Shown: positions 8,378 to 16,277 of the stretch, piece by piece
Numbering within the stretch: position 1 is the first letter of the stretch
How the letters are laid out: the number at the start of each line of letters is the position of its first letter
From: Spirochaetales bacterium
GTDB lineage: Bacteria; Spirochaetota; Spirochaetia; Sphaerochaetales; Sphaerochaetaceae
DNA length: 64,000 nucleotides
Assembly (NCBI GenBank): GCA_018433865.1
Contig: JAHDQJ010000048.1
Span: 1 to 64,000 of the forward strand
Direction: 5' to 3'
Program-made: the position numbers and the translations under genes
Notes under the pieces: generated by a model
Told to the model about the DNA's origin: nothing
Seen by the model: only the letters and a program-made list of their open reading frames with translations
Databases searched by the model: none

Positions 8378-8554
8378 TTATTCCTCCGGGTACGCATCGG
8401 CAAACTCATCGATGACTTGTATTTCGCTCAGTGCGACATTCCGCTTGAACTGCCGACCGTACAGACTTGTCAGATTGGCATGTCCATTATTGACATAGAC
8501 TATCGTCCACACTGTTCCACAGAAGTGACAACGCCGGTATAGCATAGTGGTCAT
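8378..8554 (-). CDS. Small protein with one CxxC knuckle
   Basis: I place the start at an ATG overlapping the upstream stop as ATGA. The 58-residue product has CHFCG near residue 9 and an acidic end (DEFADAYPEE). A single CxxC suggests half a zinc site or a dimeric metal site. It is packed tightly into the early operon. No family recognised. Confidence 0.5.
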   Translation of the reverse strand: MTTMLYRRCHFCGTVWTIVYVNNGHANLTSLYGRQFKRNVALSEIQVIDEFADAYPEE

Positions 8555-8817
8555 TCCATCCACCCGATGACCGTCTGGCCTTTCACCATATCCTCGTAGA
8601 TGAGGCTTCCTGGCACGAAAGTTGCGTTGGCGACAGACATGCGTGCAACGTGACAGGAGATGCCAAGAATCTTGGCAAGATCGCGCAGTTCGATGCGTCC
8701 GTAGTGCTTGACAAGCTGTATGAGATTCTTCGTCCTCTCCGTGACGCTTTCCTCTGGTTTGCGGAACATCTCGTCGGGAACGTATGCTCTGCCGAATCTG
8801 ACACTTCCTCCGATCAT
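8551..8817 (-). CDS. Small helix-turn-helix protein
   Basis: The ATG follows AAGGAGG with good spacing. The central part, TERTKNLIQLVKHYGRIELRDLAKILGISCHVARMSV, reads as a winged or tri-helical helix-turn-helix in which RDLAKILGIS is the first helix and turn. The 88-residue length suits a phage regulator or an origin-associated binder. Target unknown. Confidence 0.6.
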   Translation of the reverse strand: MIGGSVRFGRAYVPDEMFRKPEESVTERTKNLIQLVKHYGRIELRDLAKILGISCHVARMSVANATFVPGSLIYEDMVKGQTVIGWME

Positions 8818-8906
8818 TTGGTTGCCTCCTTGAAGATTTGCCCTGCTTCGTGGGACGCCGGGCCAGCGCTCGTACTTTCAGCCACTACTGTTTGGTACGT
8901 TTTCAC
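8814..8906 (-). CDS. Possible leader peptide, 30 residues
   Basis: A GTG-started frame ends in a stop that overlaps the ATG of the next gene (ATGA), the coupling seen throughout this operon. The ribosome site is weak (GGTCGGGTG) and composition is unremarkable, so the call rests on the overlap only. Confidence 0.25.
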   Translation of the reverse strand: MKTYQTVVAESTSAGPASHEAGQIFKEATK

Positions 8907-8939
8907 CCGACCATACGGCTTGAGTGTTTAATCTCATTG

Positions 8940-9494
8940 TCAAGCAAGCGGTCTATGCCTTTTTGGTAAACTGGAAAGTGGTGTATTGTTATTTTTTATC
9001 TTGTGTAAGATGTGCCAAAGGCTTCCCTTACTAGAAATACCAAACTTTTCTTGTGTCTTTTTATAAGACTTACACAAGCTATAAAAATTAAATATTTCCA
9101 TCTCTTCATCGTCTGTCCACCTTCTCAGTTTTGACGAAGCGTTTAGAGATGTTTTCAGTCTTTCTTGCTCAGGTTTATCCATCATGTTGTCTGATTGGCT
9201 ACCAAGCTCAATATTGTACTCATGATTATTTGTGCTGTTTCCATCAAGGTGTCTTACCTGATTTCCTTTACCGAATAATTTGTTGCCAAATTTTTTATAG
9301 GCAACCAATCTTGATACCGATATTGGATAAACTGTTCCATTCAAAAAAACACTAACAACAACTCTTATGTATCCACTTCTATTAACCTTAAAGATCAATG
9401 AACGCTTCTTGCCGTTATAGAAAACCACGCCATCAATGACCTTGATTTTTCCAGAATCTATAGAATTTTTTATTATTTCATTGGATTTGTTCAC
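8940..9494 (-). CDS. HNH homing-endonuclease-like protein
   Basis: I choose the GTG at 9494, five bases after GGAGG. The middle holds the HNH-type block QVRHLDGNSTNNHEYNIELGSQSDNMMD, preceded by an NUMOD-like strand region (YIRVVVSVFLNGTVYPISVSRLVAYKKFG). The C-terminus has a helix-turn-helix-like part (WTDDEEMEIFNFYSLCKSYKKTQEKFGIS). The gene is clearly more AT-rich than its neighbours, typical of free-standing phage homing endonucleases inserted between genes. It probably nicks or cuts the same intergenic site in related phages that lack it. Confidence 0.82.
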   Translation of the reverse strand: MNKSNEIIKNSIDSGKIKVIDGVVFYNGKKRSLIFKVNRSGYIRVVVSVFLNGTVYPISVSRLVAYKKFGNKLFGKGNQVRHLDGNSTNNHEYNIELGSQSDNMMDKPEQERLKTSLNASSKLRRWTDDEEMEIFNFYSLCKSYKKTQEKFGISSKGSLWHILHKIKNNNTPLSSLPKRHRPLA

Positions 9495-9599
9495 ATTAAC
9501 CTCCACTGGAAAATATTTTGTCCAGCAAGCCTTGACTTGAAAAGTTGTCCGAGCGTCGGTCGGACTAGCCCTATGACTCTGCGGGAAGGGGAAACCCGC

Positions 9600-9983
9600 C
9601 TAGTTCCACCCCAACTTGGCACGCATCTTGCGCTCTGCCTTGAACTGCGCCGTTCGTGCCTTCTGTATGTCCGCGAACGACTTGCCCTTGCGAACCTGCT
9701 TGGGGACGTGCGTGTAGTACAGGTCGTTGCTGTTGAACAACCAACCCTTGAAGTACCGCGCGAACGATTGGCGCTTGGTGGCGAACTTGTCCTGCTTCGG
9801 CTTCTTGAACGTGCCATCCTCGTTCTTGCCAGCACGCCGCATCGCCCTTGTCGGCCCCAATGCCTTCTTGTGTGCGCCGTTGGGCGACTTGAGTGACCGA
9901 TAGACCTTCATCGCATCCCTGCGACGCTCTGCGCGCGGTCTGCCGTCGCGCTCCATGAACAGACTGATGCCTGCTTTTTTCAT
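9600..9983 (-). CDS. Basic phage protein of unknown function
   Basis: The ATG overlaps the upstream stop and follows AAGGAGG. The 127-residue product is very rich in Lys and Arg (MKVYRSLKSPNGAHKKALGP, RKGKSFADIQKARTAQFKAERKMRAKLG), consistent with nucleic-acid binding. No catalytic motif or family is recognised. It lies between the HNH insertion and the RecT module. Confidence 0.6.
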   Translation of the reverse strand: MKKAGISLFMERDGRPRAERRRDAMKVYRSLKSPNGAHKKALGPTRAMRRAGKNEDGTFKKPKQDKFATKRQSFARYFKGWLFNSNDLYYTHVPKQVRKGKSFADIQKARTAQFKAERKMRAKLGWN

Positions 9984-10204
9984 TCTGCAACCTCCTTGGT
10001 TGGCGGTACAAAGCTCACGTCGTTCTCCAAGACGACCTTGCCGTTATGGTCCTTGAAGTCTCCCATGTCGCCAAGGCACAGCTCAGTGCCGAGTCCGAGC
10101 GTGGAATTGCCGCCGACATGCACGACAACGCCGCTACACGGCTGCGAGAACAGGACGACCGCATCGTACTTCTCCGACCTCATCAGCTTCGGATATGTGG
10201 TCAT
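9980..10204 (-). CDS. Unknown phage protein, 74 residues
   Basis: Start and stop overlap the neighbouring genes by four bases on each side, and GGAGGG precedes the ATG. The sequence has hydrophobic strands (AVVLFSQPCSGVVVHVGG) and Gly-rich turns but no motif I recognise. Coupled translation suggests it is expressed with RecT and the SSB-containing operon. Confidence 0.55.
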   Translation of the reverse strand: MTTYPKLMRSEKYDAVVLFSQPCSGVVVHVGGNSTLGLGTELCLGDMGDFKDHNGKVVLENDVSFVPPTKEVAE

Positions 10205-10488
10205 AGCACCCTCCGTTTCTTGTCCTTGGTGTATCGGCTCTTGGGACGGCTAGTGCAGGTGATGCACCCTCCCTGCGCGTTGTAGTCGCGGATATACCGT
10301 GTGACCGTGCCATCCTGCGGCCTTCGGTCGCCACAGGTGACATACTCGACATGATCCTGGATTTCCTTCGGCCCGAATGTGTATCCGACAGGTTTCGCAT
10401 CCAGCCAATCGAACACGATTTTCAATACATTCCACTTCGGTTCAAGCGGAACACTCGACTTTGAGAACAGTGAAAATTGCATATCCAT
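10201..10488 (-). CDS. Unknown phage protein, possible HTH/zinc element
   Basis: I prefer the ATG at 10488, nine bases after an AGGAG that straddles the recT stop. The 95-residue product contains FGPKEIQDHVEYVTCGDRRPQDGTVTRYIRDYNAQGGC, where a helix-turn-helix-like segment is followed by Cys residues and a very basic C-terminus. This resembles small phage proteins that bind DNA ends or origins, but no family can be named. Confidence 0.5.
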   Translation of the reverse strand: MDMQFSLFSKSSVPLEPKWNVLKIVFDWLDAKPVGYTFGPKEIQDHVEYVTCGDRRPQDGTVTRYIRDYNAQGGCITCTSRPKSRYTKDKKRRVL

Positions 10489-10500
10489 AATTGACATCTC

Positions 10501-11484
10501 CTAGAATGGCTGTCCGTCGCCTTGGGCGAACATGTCGGCGATATCGTCGCCTTTTTCCGGCTCAGACTTCTGATCTTGAGGCTCCTTTGCTTCGGGCTTT
10601 GTGGGGGGATCTGGCTGTTTTTGCGTCGGCGCGTTTCCAAGCGCCTTCTGCTTGCCGTCGGGAACCTCGTACTCTCCCTCGATGTCAGAACCGTTGTACT
10701 CGTTCTCGGTTGTGCGTATGAACGCCTGTTGCTGTTCTGTGAGCGATTTGTCGTCGGTGGTCTTGAATGGGCGCTTGCACATACGGCTCAAGAGTGTTTT
10801 CTTTGCCATCTCAACAGGGAATTGTCCGTGCGTCGAACTCGGAAGCACGTTGCCATCCTTGTCAAATACCTGCATGTTCGACTTCTTCCAAGATGCGTGG
10901 ATCTCTTTCACGGTCATGATGTCGGTGGCTATCAGCTTGCCGTCGGTGCCGATGATGTATCCATATGCCCCGGTGATCGGTCGATCTGTCGCCCCGAACT
11001 TTTGCACATGGCGCTTCACGATGCGCTCTCCCGCCATATCAGGCCTCGACAGGTCGTTGACCACCTCTATCTCAATCTCATCGCCCTCGTGGATGGTAAG
11101 GCATGGAACCTTGTAAACTTCCGGCATGACCGTCCTGAGCGCACGCTCGGTTCCGAAGTACGAGCGCATGAGCGTCAACTTGTCGCCGCGCACGATGAAG
11201 TAACACTGGCTCTTTGTTGGGTTCAGCCCCTGCTTCACCATGTCAAGCAACGACTCAGCTATGCTTTCGTTCGTACAGACCGAGAGTGCCGGGCGCTTGT
11301 CCTTGTCAACCGTCTGCTTGATTATCAGGTATGCTCCCTTGAGCGCGTTCTCGGGTGAATAGTTCGGCGGCAACACCAACGCCTTTCCCGTTTCCAGATC
11401 GCGCACGCGCTTCATGACCGCATCGGAAATATCGCGCTCCTTGAGCAACGCAATCTCCTTCCCTCCCAACGATTCCTGTGCCAT
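10501..11484 (-). CDS. recT: RecT-family single-strand annealing recombinase
   Basis: RecT proteins anneal complementary strands during phage recombination. Family features are visible: an N-terminal helix, ALKGAYLIIKQTV, the core SVCTNESIAESLLDMVKQGLNPTKSQCYFIVRGDKLTLMRSYFG, and IVKRHVQKFG with TDIMTVKEIHASWKKS. The C-terminal 60 residues are a Pro/Lys/Glu-rich tail ending in an acidic segment. The gene is preceded by AAGGAGG. A DUF1351 gene sits directly upstream, as in many Firmicutes phages, but no RecE-type exonuclease is visible; DUF1351 or another neighbour may supply that partner. Confidence 0.93.
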   Translation of the reverse strand: MAQESLGGKEIALLKERDISDAVMKRVRDLETGKALVLPPNYSPENALKGAYLIIKQTVDKDKRPALSVCTNESIAESLLDMVKQGLNPTKSQCYFIVRGDKLTLMRSYFGTERALRTVMPEVYKVPCLTIHEGDEIEIEVVNDLSRPDMAGERIVKRHVQKFGATDRPITGAYGYIIGTDGKLIATDIMTVKEIHASWKKSNMQVFDKDGNVLPSSTHGQFPVEMAKKTLLSRMCKRPFKTTDDKSLTEQQQAFIRTTENEYNGSDIEGEYEVPDGKQKALGNAPTQKQPDPPTKPEAKEPQDQKSEPEKGDDIADMFAQGDGQPF

Positions 11485-12588
11485 CTATACCTCCTTGTGG
11501 TCGACGAGGCTGTACGCCACGCCCAAACCGTTCATATGCGATATCACGCTCGATACCTGGTTCTTGGTCGCCTTGACCTTGAACGTGACGACATACCGCT
11601 TCTCTCCCTCTTGGACGGGTGGCAGTTCGACAACCATTTCCGGCTCGTCGGCCTGCATGAACTTCGGCATCTCGGCAGCACCGATATTCACCGTGCCGCC
11701 CTGTGCAAACGTCTCACGGCGCTCCTTGGCCTCTGCCTCTGCCTTCTCGCGCTCCGCACGCTCTGCTTCCTGTCTTGCCTTGATATCTGCCTGCACACGG
11801 GCGTATTGCTCCGCAGCTTCCTCTAGGCGCTTGCGTTCCAAGAGGGTGTTTGCGAGATTCCCACCGTTGTTGCGGTAGACTTCCATGAGCTGCGAACCGA
11901 ACGGATTGTCCGAGTTGAGCAGTCCGATTGCAGCGATGTCTGCGGCGACCTGCACGACCTTGGCATCGATCTCGCTGGTGATCTTCTTGTTCGTCGCTCC
12001 CTTGTTCAGCCATTTCTCGTCATCGAACCACGGCAGGCTTCGGATGAACTTGTCGACCGCCTCCGACTCCTTGGCAAGCCTCTCGTCCTTGATCTCCGCA
12101 ATCTCCGCAAGCCGAGCGGTCTTGAACGCCTCTGAGATTTCGGTCAGTTTGTTCGCAATCGGTTGTTTTTGTTCGTCTATGAACGCAACCAGTTTCTTGA
12201 TGGGTCCCGCGATGTTTTCCTCGAACGGCTGTGACCATACCTTCTGCATGGCGATGCGGACGCCGGACAATTCGTTCGCCGTCTTGTTGAGTGTCGCCTG
12301 CGCCTTCTTGATATCCGCTTCGTCGGCGGTCGCCACATCCATCGACTTGACGGACGCCACCTTGTTCTCGACGTAGGCCGTCAGCTCGTTGATGTTGATA
12401 CGTCCGTTGCCGAGGACGATGGACTTGCGAACAGTCACCTCGCGACCTGCAATATCGGATGCCGATACTTTCGGGTCCTCGAATCCGATGATTTCCACCT
12501 TCTGCACACCATTGTCGTCCACGACCATGAACGATGGTTGGGCGAACTCCGGTTCCACGATCTCAAAATCCGCTTGGATGTCTGCCAT
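11485..12588 (-). CDS. DUF1351 phage protein (RecT partner)
   Basis: DUF1351 proteins are long helical phage proteins encoded next to recT. Residues about 75-300 are mostly charged helices (VENKVASVKSMDVATADEADIKKAQATLNK, SDNPFGSQLMEVYRNNGGN, then a Glu/Arg/Ala coiled coil around 245-285). The last 50 residues form a compact alpha-beta end (RYVVTFKVKATKNQVSSVISHMNGLGVAYSLVDH). The ATG at 12588 overlaps the upstream stop (TGATG); an in-frame GTG three bases earlier is possible. Biochemical role unproven; position implies recombination. Confidence 0.8.
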   Translation of the reverse strand: MADIQADFEIVEPEFAQPSFMVVDDNGVQKVEIIGFEDPKVSASDIAGREVTVRKSIVLGNGRININELTAYVENKVASVKSMDVATADEADIKKAQATLNKTANELSGVRIAMQKVWSQPFEENIAGPIKKLVAFIDEQKQPIANKLTEISEAFKTARLAEIAEIKDERLAKESEAVDKFIRSLPWFDDEKWLNKGATNKKITSEIDAKVVQVAADIAAIGLLNSDNPFGSQLMEVYRNNGGNLANTLLERKRLEEAAEQYARVQADIKARQEAERAEREKAEAEAKERRETFAQGGTVNIGAAEMPKFMQADEPEMVVELPPVQEGEKRYVVTFKVKATKNQVSSVISHMNGLGVAYSLVDHKEV

Positions 12589-13256
12589 CACATCACCTCG
12601 TCTTGTTTGACGTTGTAGGAGGCAAGGATGGACTTGAACACGCCCATGGCATCGAGGCCTGATTTCTTGGCTTCAAGTATCCTCGTGCCGTCGACTTCTT
12701 TGCCTGTCACGTCCTTGAGGACTGCCATCATGTGTCGTGCATAGGACGCATCGTTCGTTTCTTGGTCCAAGTAGTCGCACATGTCGTAGAGGCGTTCGCG
12801 GTTGAGGCGCTTGATTTTGGTGGCAGCCGCTTGTCCAACTGGCGTCTGCGATGCGAAAAAGGGCCAAAGCTGGGCCGTGCCAATCGAGCCAAGCCCCTTT
12901 ATGGTGAGCCACGCATCTTCCTTGCCAATCTCAGACTCGTGATATTGTTTCACCACCGCTTTCACCTGATTGACCGTCTCACAGTTGCCGACGGCACGAA
13001 GGTACATGCGCTCAAGTTCCTTGCGATATGCTGCGTTCTTCTTTTTGAGTGAGGCGACCTCCTTGGTGAGTGACGACGCATGTTTCTTGGATTCCTCAAC
13101 CTCTTTCTCAAGGGTCTTTATCGCAATGTTCTTTGCGGTGTTGTCAGCAATCCGCACCCTTGCCGCTTGCATCAGGTCGTGGCTGGACGCATATTCGATT
13201 CCGGTGGCAGAATCTACCACATGGCAACAACAATCTTCGTTTTTCCTTCCAAACAT
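12588..13256 (-). CDS. Coiled-coil phage protein of unknown function
   Basis: I take the start at MFGRKNEDCCC, although it lacks a clear ribosome site; a GTG 36 bases further upstream sits too close to GGAG. The N-terminal third is a strong coiled coil (KTLEKEVEESKKHASSLTKE and on), followed by a helical domain with LWPFFASQTPVGQAAATKIKRLNRERLYDMCDYLD. A Cys-Cys-Cys-His group near residue 10 could bind metal. It lies between the PAPS-reductase-like gene and the RecT pair and is probably co-translated with them. Confidence 0.5.
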   Translation of the reverse strand: MFGRKNEDCCCHVVDSATGIEYASSHDLMQAARVRIADNTAKNIAIKTLEKEVEESKKHASSLTKEVASLKKKNAAYRKELERMYLRAVGNCETVNQVKAVVKQYHESEIGKEDAWLTIKGLGSIGTAQLWPFFASQTPVGQAAATKIKRLNRERLYDMCDYLDQETNDASYARHMMAVLKDVTGKEVDGTRILEAKKSGLDAMGVFKSILASYNVKQDEVM

Positions 13257-13284
13257 TCGGCTTTGGAGGAGAAGTGGAGGGTGG

Positions 13285-14172
13285 TCATGCGTCACCTCCA
13301 AGCAAAAGCTGGTCGCTGTCGTCATCGCCGTTACCATTCAGCCACCAGTCCATGACTTCCTCGCCAGTAGCCCATTGCGTCTCCATGCCGTCCGCAACTC
13401 GCTTGTCAATCATCCGTTGGAACGCACGAACATAGGACTGTCTGAATTTCGGGTACCGCTCGAACTGTGTTTCTTGACCATTTTTTCCAGCCATTGGGCA
13501 TCCAATGCACCCAAGACGCTTGAATCCTTCGTTGTAGAGTTTGCAGTAGGGCATGTTTTCACGATGAATAAACTCCCATACATCATCGTCCGACCAATCG
13601 ATGATCGGATTCACGACATACTGCTTCCTTGGTAGGCAATGCTCCATCTGTCGCCGGTCATCATCGTTGTCGTTGAATAGGATTTTCCGGTTCTTCACCG
13701 TGTCCGCGATATCCTCGAACGCTCCGCGCTTGGCTCTTGCGACGCTTTCAGCCCAACGGACGCCAGTCAACGTAAAACGTCCTTGACCGCCACCTTCCTT
13801 CAATTCTTTACAGCAATACCGGACCAGTCTTGTCGGCGGCATCCTTTTCTGGACAATGAGTTGCCACATCGACTTCTGGTACAGATCACGGCTTACGAAC
13901 GGGAACTCCGACTTGACGAAATGCACCAACTCAGGCGGGTCGATTCCGGTGACGTTGTAATGGAACTCGGCATATTCCAATAGCGGAATATTCTCCTGCT
14001 CTGACGCCATCTTGACCACTCCATAGAGAGCAACCGAATCCTTGCCGCCGGAGAACGCAACATATAGCTTGCCAAGTCGGAGCGATTGTGAGAATTTGTA
14101 GGCATCTTTCACCCGCTCGACAGCGTTCTGCACCTTGTCGATTGTTCCGAACAGCGTCTTTTCGTATAGCAC
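13285..14172 (-). CDS. Phage PAPS-reductase/DndC-like PP-loop protein
   Basis: The PP-loop AFSGGKDSVALYGVVK near residue 39 marks the ATP-pyrophosphatase fold shared by PAPS reductases and DndC. C-terminal cysteines (VRYCCKELK, then RLGCIGCPMAG) fit a [4Fe-4S] or metal site as in APS reductases and DndC. Many phages carry such enzymes; roles proposed include sulfur transfer to DNA or tRNA and cysteine metabolism. No dnd partners are present, so phosphorothioation is not supported. The start is GTG with a weak AAGGACGAC site. Confidence 0.82.
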   Translation of the reverse strand: MLYEKTLFGTIDKVQNAVERVKDAYKFSQSLRLGKLYVAFSGGKDSVALYGVVKMASEQENIPLLEYAEFHYNVTGIDPPELVHFVKSEFPFVSRDLYQKSMWQLIVQKRMPPTRLVRYCCKELKEGGGQGRFTLTGVRWAESVARAKRGAFEDIADTVKNRKILFNDNDDDRRQMEHCLPRKQYVVNPIIDWSDDDVWEFIHRENMPYCKLYNEGFKRLGCIGCPMAGKNGQETQFERYPKFRQSYVRAFQRMIDKRVADGMETQWATGEEVMDWWLNGNGDDDSDQLLLGGDA

Positions 14173-14174
14173 GG

Positions 14175-14522
14175 CTATTTGTCGTCCTTCGCCGTCGGCG
14201 CAACCCCACGCTCGGTAGCCTTATTCACCTCACGGATCAACTCGTCCAATGTCTGGATTTCGGGAAGTTCTACGAGCTTGATTTCCTTTCCGTCACCCGC
14301 GATGAACACCATGCCTTCATACTTGGTGATTTTATCGTTCGCGTCGAACAACTGCTTCCTAAGATCGCCATTTTCGACGTTTAGACGGCAATTATTGTCA
14401 ATTTCCGTGTTCAACTGCTTCTGCGCGTCCTGTTTCTGCTGGTTAGCCCAACGCTCGAAACCCTCGACTTGGATAATCTTGTCGCCCAACGTCTCCAATA
14501 CTTTCAACAATCCGTCAGTCAC
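14175..14522 (-). CDS. Small coiled-coil protein
   Basis: A GTG start overlaps the preceding frame and follows AGGGGC; the longer frame without a start signal is rejected. The 115 residues are mostly helical with heptad-like spacing (DGLLKVLETLGDKIIQVEGFERWANQQ, then NCRLNVENGDLRKQLFDANDKI). This may be an accessory or scaffolding protein. It stops three bases before the PP-loop gene begins. No family recognised. Confidence 0.5.
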   Translation of the reverse strand: MTDGLLKVLETLGDKIIQVEGFERWANQQKQDAQKQLNTEIDNNCRLNVENGDLRKQLFDANDKITKYEGMVFIAGDGKEIKLVELPEIQTLDELIREVNKATERGVAPTAKDDK

Positions 14523-14700
14523 GCCCCTGCCCCCTTCTGTCGTGCCCGTATCTGGCACGCTCCCCATCACTCGCACCCTGCATCCATGCCACGACCAAAA
14601 GCATGACAAGGAATACAAACGCACCGACTCCCAGTGCCACCTGCGCCCACACGGGCAACGTCTCTGGCGGCAACACCTTCGCAACATGAGAAACTTCCAC
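14515..14700 (-). CDS. Small single-span membrane protein
   Basis: A GTG start is preceded by AAGGGGG. Residues 17-40 form one hydrophobic span (VWAQVALGVGAFVFLVMLLVVAW), and the end is basic and cytoplasmic by the positive-inside rule. Its 61 residues overlap the next gene by eight bases. Phage early operons often encode such membrane peptides (exclusion or host-takeover factors); the role here is unknown. Confidence 0.5.
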   Translation of the reverse strand: MEVSHVAKVLPPETLPVWAQVALGVGAFVFLVMLLVVAWMQGASDGERARYGHDRRGQGRD

Positions 14701-14723
14701 TGGATTCCCCCTTGTCTTTCGCC

Positions 14724-14933
14724 CTACTTGGGCTTCTGCTCGTAGTCCTCAAGCCACTTGACGATGGACTCTGGACGGAACAGCACCTTGGAACGCATCC
14801 GAAGCACAGGGATCACCCCGGCGGCAACCATGCGGTCCAACGTCCTCACGGACACCCCGATCTGCTTGGCGCACTCATTGCGGTCCCATGTGCGCTTCAC
14901 CACGGCGTCAGGAGCCTGCGCTTGCGCTTCCAT
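14724..14933 (-). CDS. MerR/excisionase-type helix-turn-helix protein
   Basis: The ATG at 14933 has AAGGAGCAG upstream; the longer frame is not needed. Residues about 12-69 are a classic HTH_17 excisionase-like fold: TWDRNECAKQIGVSVRTLDRMVAAGVIPVLRMRSKVLFRPESIVKWLEDYE. Such proteins act as recombination directionality factors or small regulators. As the second gene after the early promoter, it could direct prophage excision or control early transcription. The start lies inside the 3' end of the upstream RHH gene. Confidence 0.8.
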   Translation of the reverse strand: MEAQAQAPDAVVKRTWDRNECAKQIGVSVRTLDRMVAAGVIPVLRMRSKVLFRPESIVKWLEDYEQKPK

Positions 14934-15105
14934 CGGACTGCTCCTTGGTCTGTTGCGAGACAGCACGTTCCAACAGGATGTTCACCATCTGGTTGAACGA
15001 GCGCTTGTCATCCTTGGCCAACAAGTTCACCTCTGCCGCAAGATCCTTAGACATGCGGAGGGAAACCTTCTTGACCGCCTCTTGCTGTATGTTTGATTGT
15101 TTCAT
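14908..15105 (-). CDS. Ribbon-helix-helix (Arc-like) regulator, first gene of the leftward operon
   Basis: The 65-residue product contains KKVSLRMSKDLAAEVNLLAKDDKRSFNQMVNILLERAV, the strand-helix-helix pattern of Arc/MetJ-type repressors that dimerise and insert a beta ribbon in the major groove. The promoter just upstream leaves almost no leader: the -10 box ends six bases before the ATG. A second RHH gene (15320-15643) diverges from the same control region, so the two may form opposing switches or a mixed regulator. Confidence 0.78.
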   Translation of the reverse strand: MKQSNIQQEAVKKVSLRMSKDLAAEVNLLAKDDKRSFNQMVNILLERAVSQQTKEQSDGSASAGS

Positions 15106-15111
15106 GCTGTC

Positions 15112-15140
15112 ATCTTACTATCACTTTGCTGTACCGTCAA
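15112..15140 (-). promoter_or_regulatory. Strong early promoter reading left
   Basis: On the minus strand TTGACG (15140-15135), a 17-base spacer and TAAGAT (15117-15112) form a near-consensus sigma-70 promoter. The first gene's ATG lies six bases after the -10 box, so transcription should start at or beside the ATG, predicting a leaderless message for the first RHH gene. All leftward genes down to 3614 could be driven from here. Confidence 0.8.
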
Positions 15141-15187
15141 GCATTTTGTGAAACTTTTTACCAGCATTTTTACAGCACCGAGCATCA

Positions 15188-15203
15188 GTATACTAATGTA
15201 TAC
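15188..15203. promoter_or_regulatory. Candidate operator with two GTATAC halves
   Basis: GTATAC-TAAT-GTATAC lies between the two divergent RHH genes, about 48 bases upstream of the leftward -35 box. Each half is itself palindromic. Spaced short palindromes are typical of ribbon-helix-helix operators, but binding by either protein is inferred. Confidence 0.5.
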
Positions 15204-15288
15204 CACTCACCATGACAGAGAAATGAATCATTCTCGAATTTCGGTGTAGGCATATTGCCATCATGATACAGATACAGTACATTTATAG

Positions 15289-15306
15289 TGTGGGGGAATT
15301 CCCACA
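15289..15306. promoter_or_regulatory. Inverted repeat overlapping the rightward start region
   Basis: TGTGGG and CCCACA flank a six-base spacer (GGAATT) just 13 bases before the rightward RHH gene. It overlaps the stretch where that gene's ribosome site or transcript start would be and follows a TATAGT -10-like box at 15284. It could be an operator or a 5' hairpin controlling translation. Confidence 0.45.
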
Positions 15307-15319
15307 AAGGTGATGTGTC

Positions 15320-15643
15320 ATGACCGTAAAGATGAAGAATGAGAAGGGAACGAAAGTCTACACCATCCGCATGTACCTAGACCTTGCATCGAAGGTTGAG
15401 CAGCTTGCCGAGCGCGATGGCAGGTCGGTGAATAGCGAGGTGGTGGAGCTGTTGAAGAAGGGCATGGAGCTGATGGCTGCCGAGAAGCGCCACCTGTCGA
15501 ACCTTGACCCGTTGAGGATCGTGAACGCTGACGACGGAAATGCGGCCAATGGCGGTGATGGGGAAAAACACCCCGGCGCTCCCGATGCTGCCTCACGACA
15601 TGCCGAGGAATATCAAAAAGGGGAGAATCGGGAGCTTGCATAA
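15320..15643 (+). CDS. Ribbon-helix-helix (Arc-like) regulator, rightward
   Basis: Residues about 10-52 (KVYTIRMYLDLASKVEQLAERDGRSVNSEVVELLKKGMELM) fit the Arc/CopG ribbon-helix-helix fold. The remaining 55 residues are polar and probably disordered (NADDGNAANGGDGEKHPGAPDA). AAAGGTGATG precedes the ATG. Being divergent from the long early operon makes it the best candidate for the prophage repressor; no cI-like or CI-peptidase gene is present elsewhere. Confidence 0.72.
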   Translation: MTVKMKNEKGTKVYTIRMYLDLASKVEQLAERDGRSVNSEVVELLKKGMELMAAEKRHLSNLDPLRIVNADDGNAANGGDGEKHPGAPDAASRHAEEYQKGENRELA

Positions 15644-15746
15644 TCAAGTTCCCCATCATATCTTACGGCGGTTCGCACAAGTATCATAAGTAATATTTAC
15701 ATGGGTGGCAAATTGTATGCCAACACACAAATACAGGGAGGATTCT

Positions 15747-16277
15747 ATGGGATTTTTCTCAAGGTTCGCGAGAGTCGGGGGAGGCTCGGAACGCACCATG
15801 ACGGATGCCGTGAAACTCGCACAGGCGTACCGATGGATATGGTTCGGCATGGACCGGAAGTCTGTCGAGCGCGAGGCCGCCAAGGATCCGTCGATGAAGC
15901 CAGGCTACTTCGGCAACTCAATCGGGTGGTATGAGACGACATTCGCAGGCAGGCCGTTCGCACTCGGGTTCGCATACCACCAGGACAGACTGTACGCCAT
16001 TGACTTCTCCTACTGCGACCAAGACCCATACGACGTGCGCGAGATGTTGCTCAAGATGATGACCGAGAAATACGGACAGCCGTACGCCGTGACCATGGAC
16101 GTAACCGCATGGAAAACCGAGGATCGGCTGGTCAAGATCATGGCGTGGCGCAAGAAAATGTTCATCACCAGCGTCAAGCTGTATATCGAGTACACGCCGA
16201 TGACCGACGCAATCGAACAGGAGAAGGGTAGGGTGGCAGATATCGCGGTCAAGTCAGAGTTGGCAAATTTCGGCTGA
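15747..16277 (+). CDS. Phage protein of unknown function, 176 residues
   Basis: The internal ATG at 15747 is chosen because GGGAGG lies seven bases before it. The sequence is globular with aromatic strands (WIWFGMDRKSVEREAAKDP, GRPFALGFAYHQDRLYAIDFSYCDQDPYDVREMLLKMM, WRKKMFITSVKLYIEY). The alternating hydrophobic strands and the mention-worthy KYGQPYAV segment recall small surface or immunity-like alpha-beta proteins, but no family is recognised. It follows the repressor candidate, a common place for superinfection or lysogeny genes. Confidence 0.55.
   Translation: MGFFSRFARVGGGSERTMTDAVKLAQAYRWIWFGMDRKSVEREAAKDPSMKPGYFGNSIGWYETTFAGRPFALGFAYHQDRLYAIDFSYCDQDPYDVREMLLKMMTEKYGQPYAVTMDVTAWKTEDRLVKIMAWRKKMFITSVKLYIEYTPMTDAIEQEKGRVADIAVKSELANFG

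Noticed and set aside
13285-14172. DNA phosphorothioation (dnd) system because of the DndC-like protein
   Set aside because: No dndA, B, D or E genes are present; lone phage PAPS-reductase-like proteins are common.
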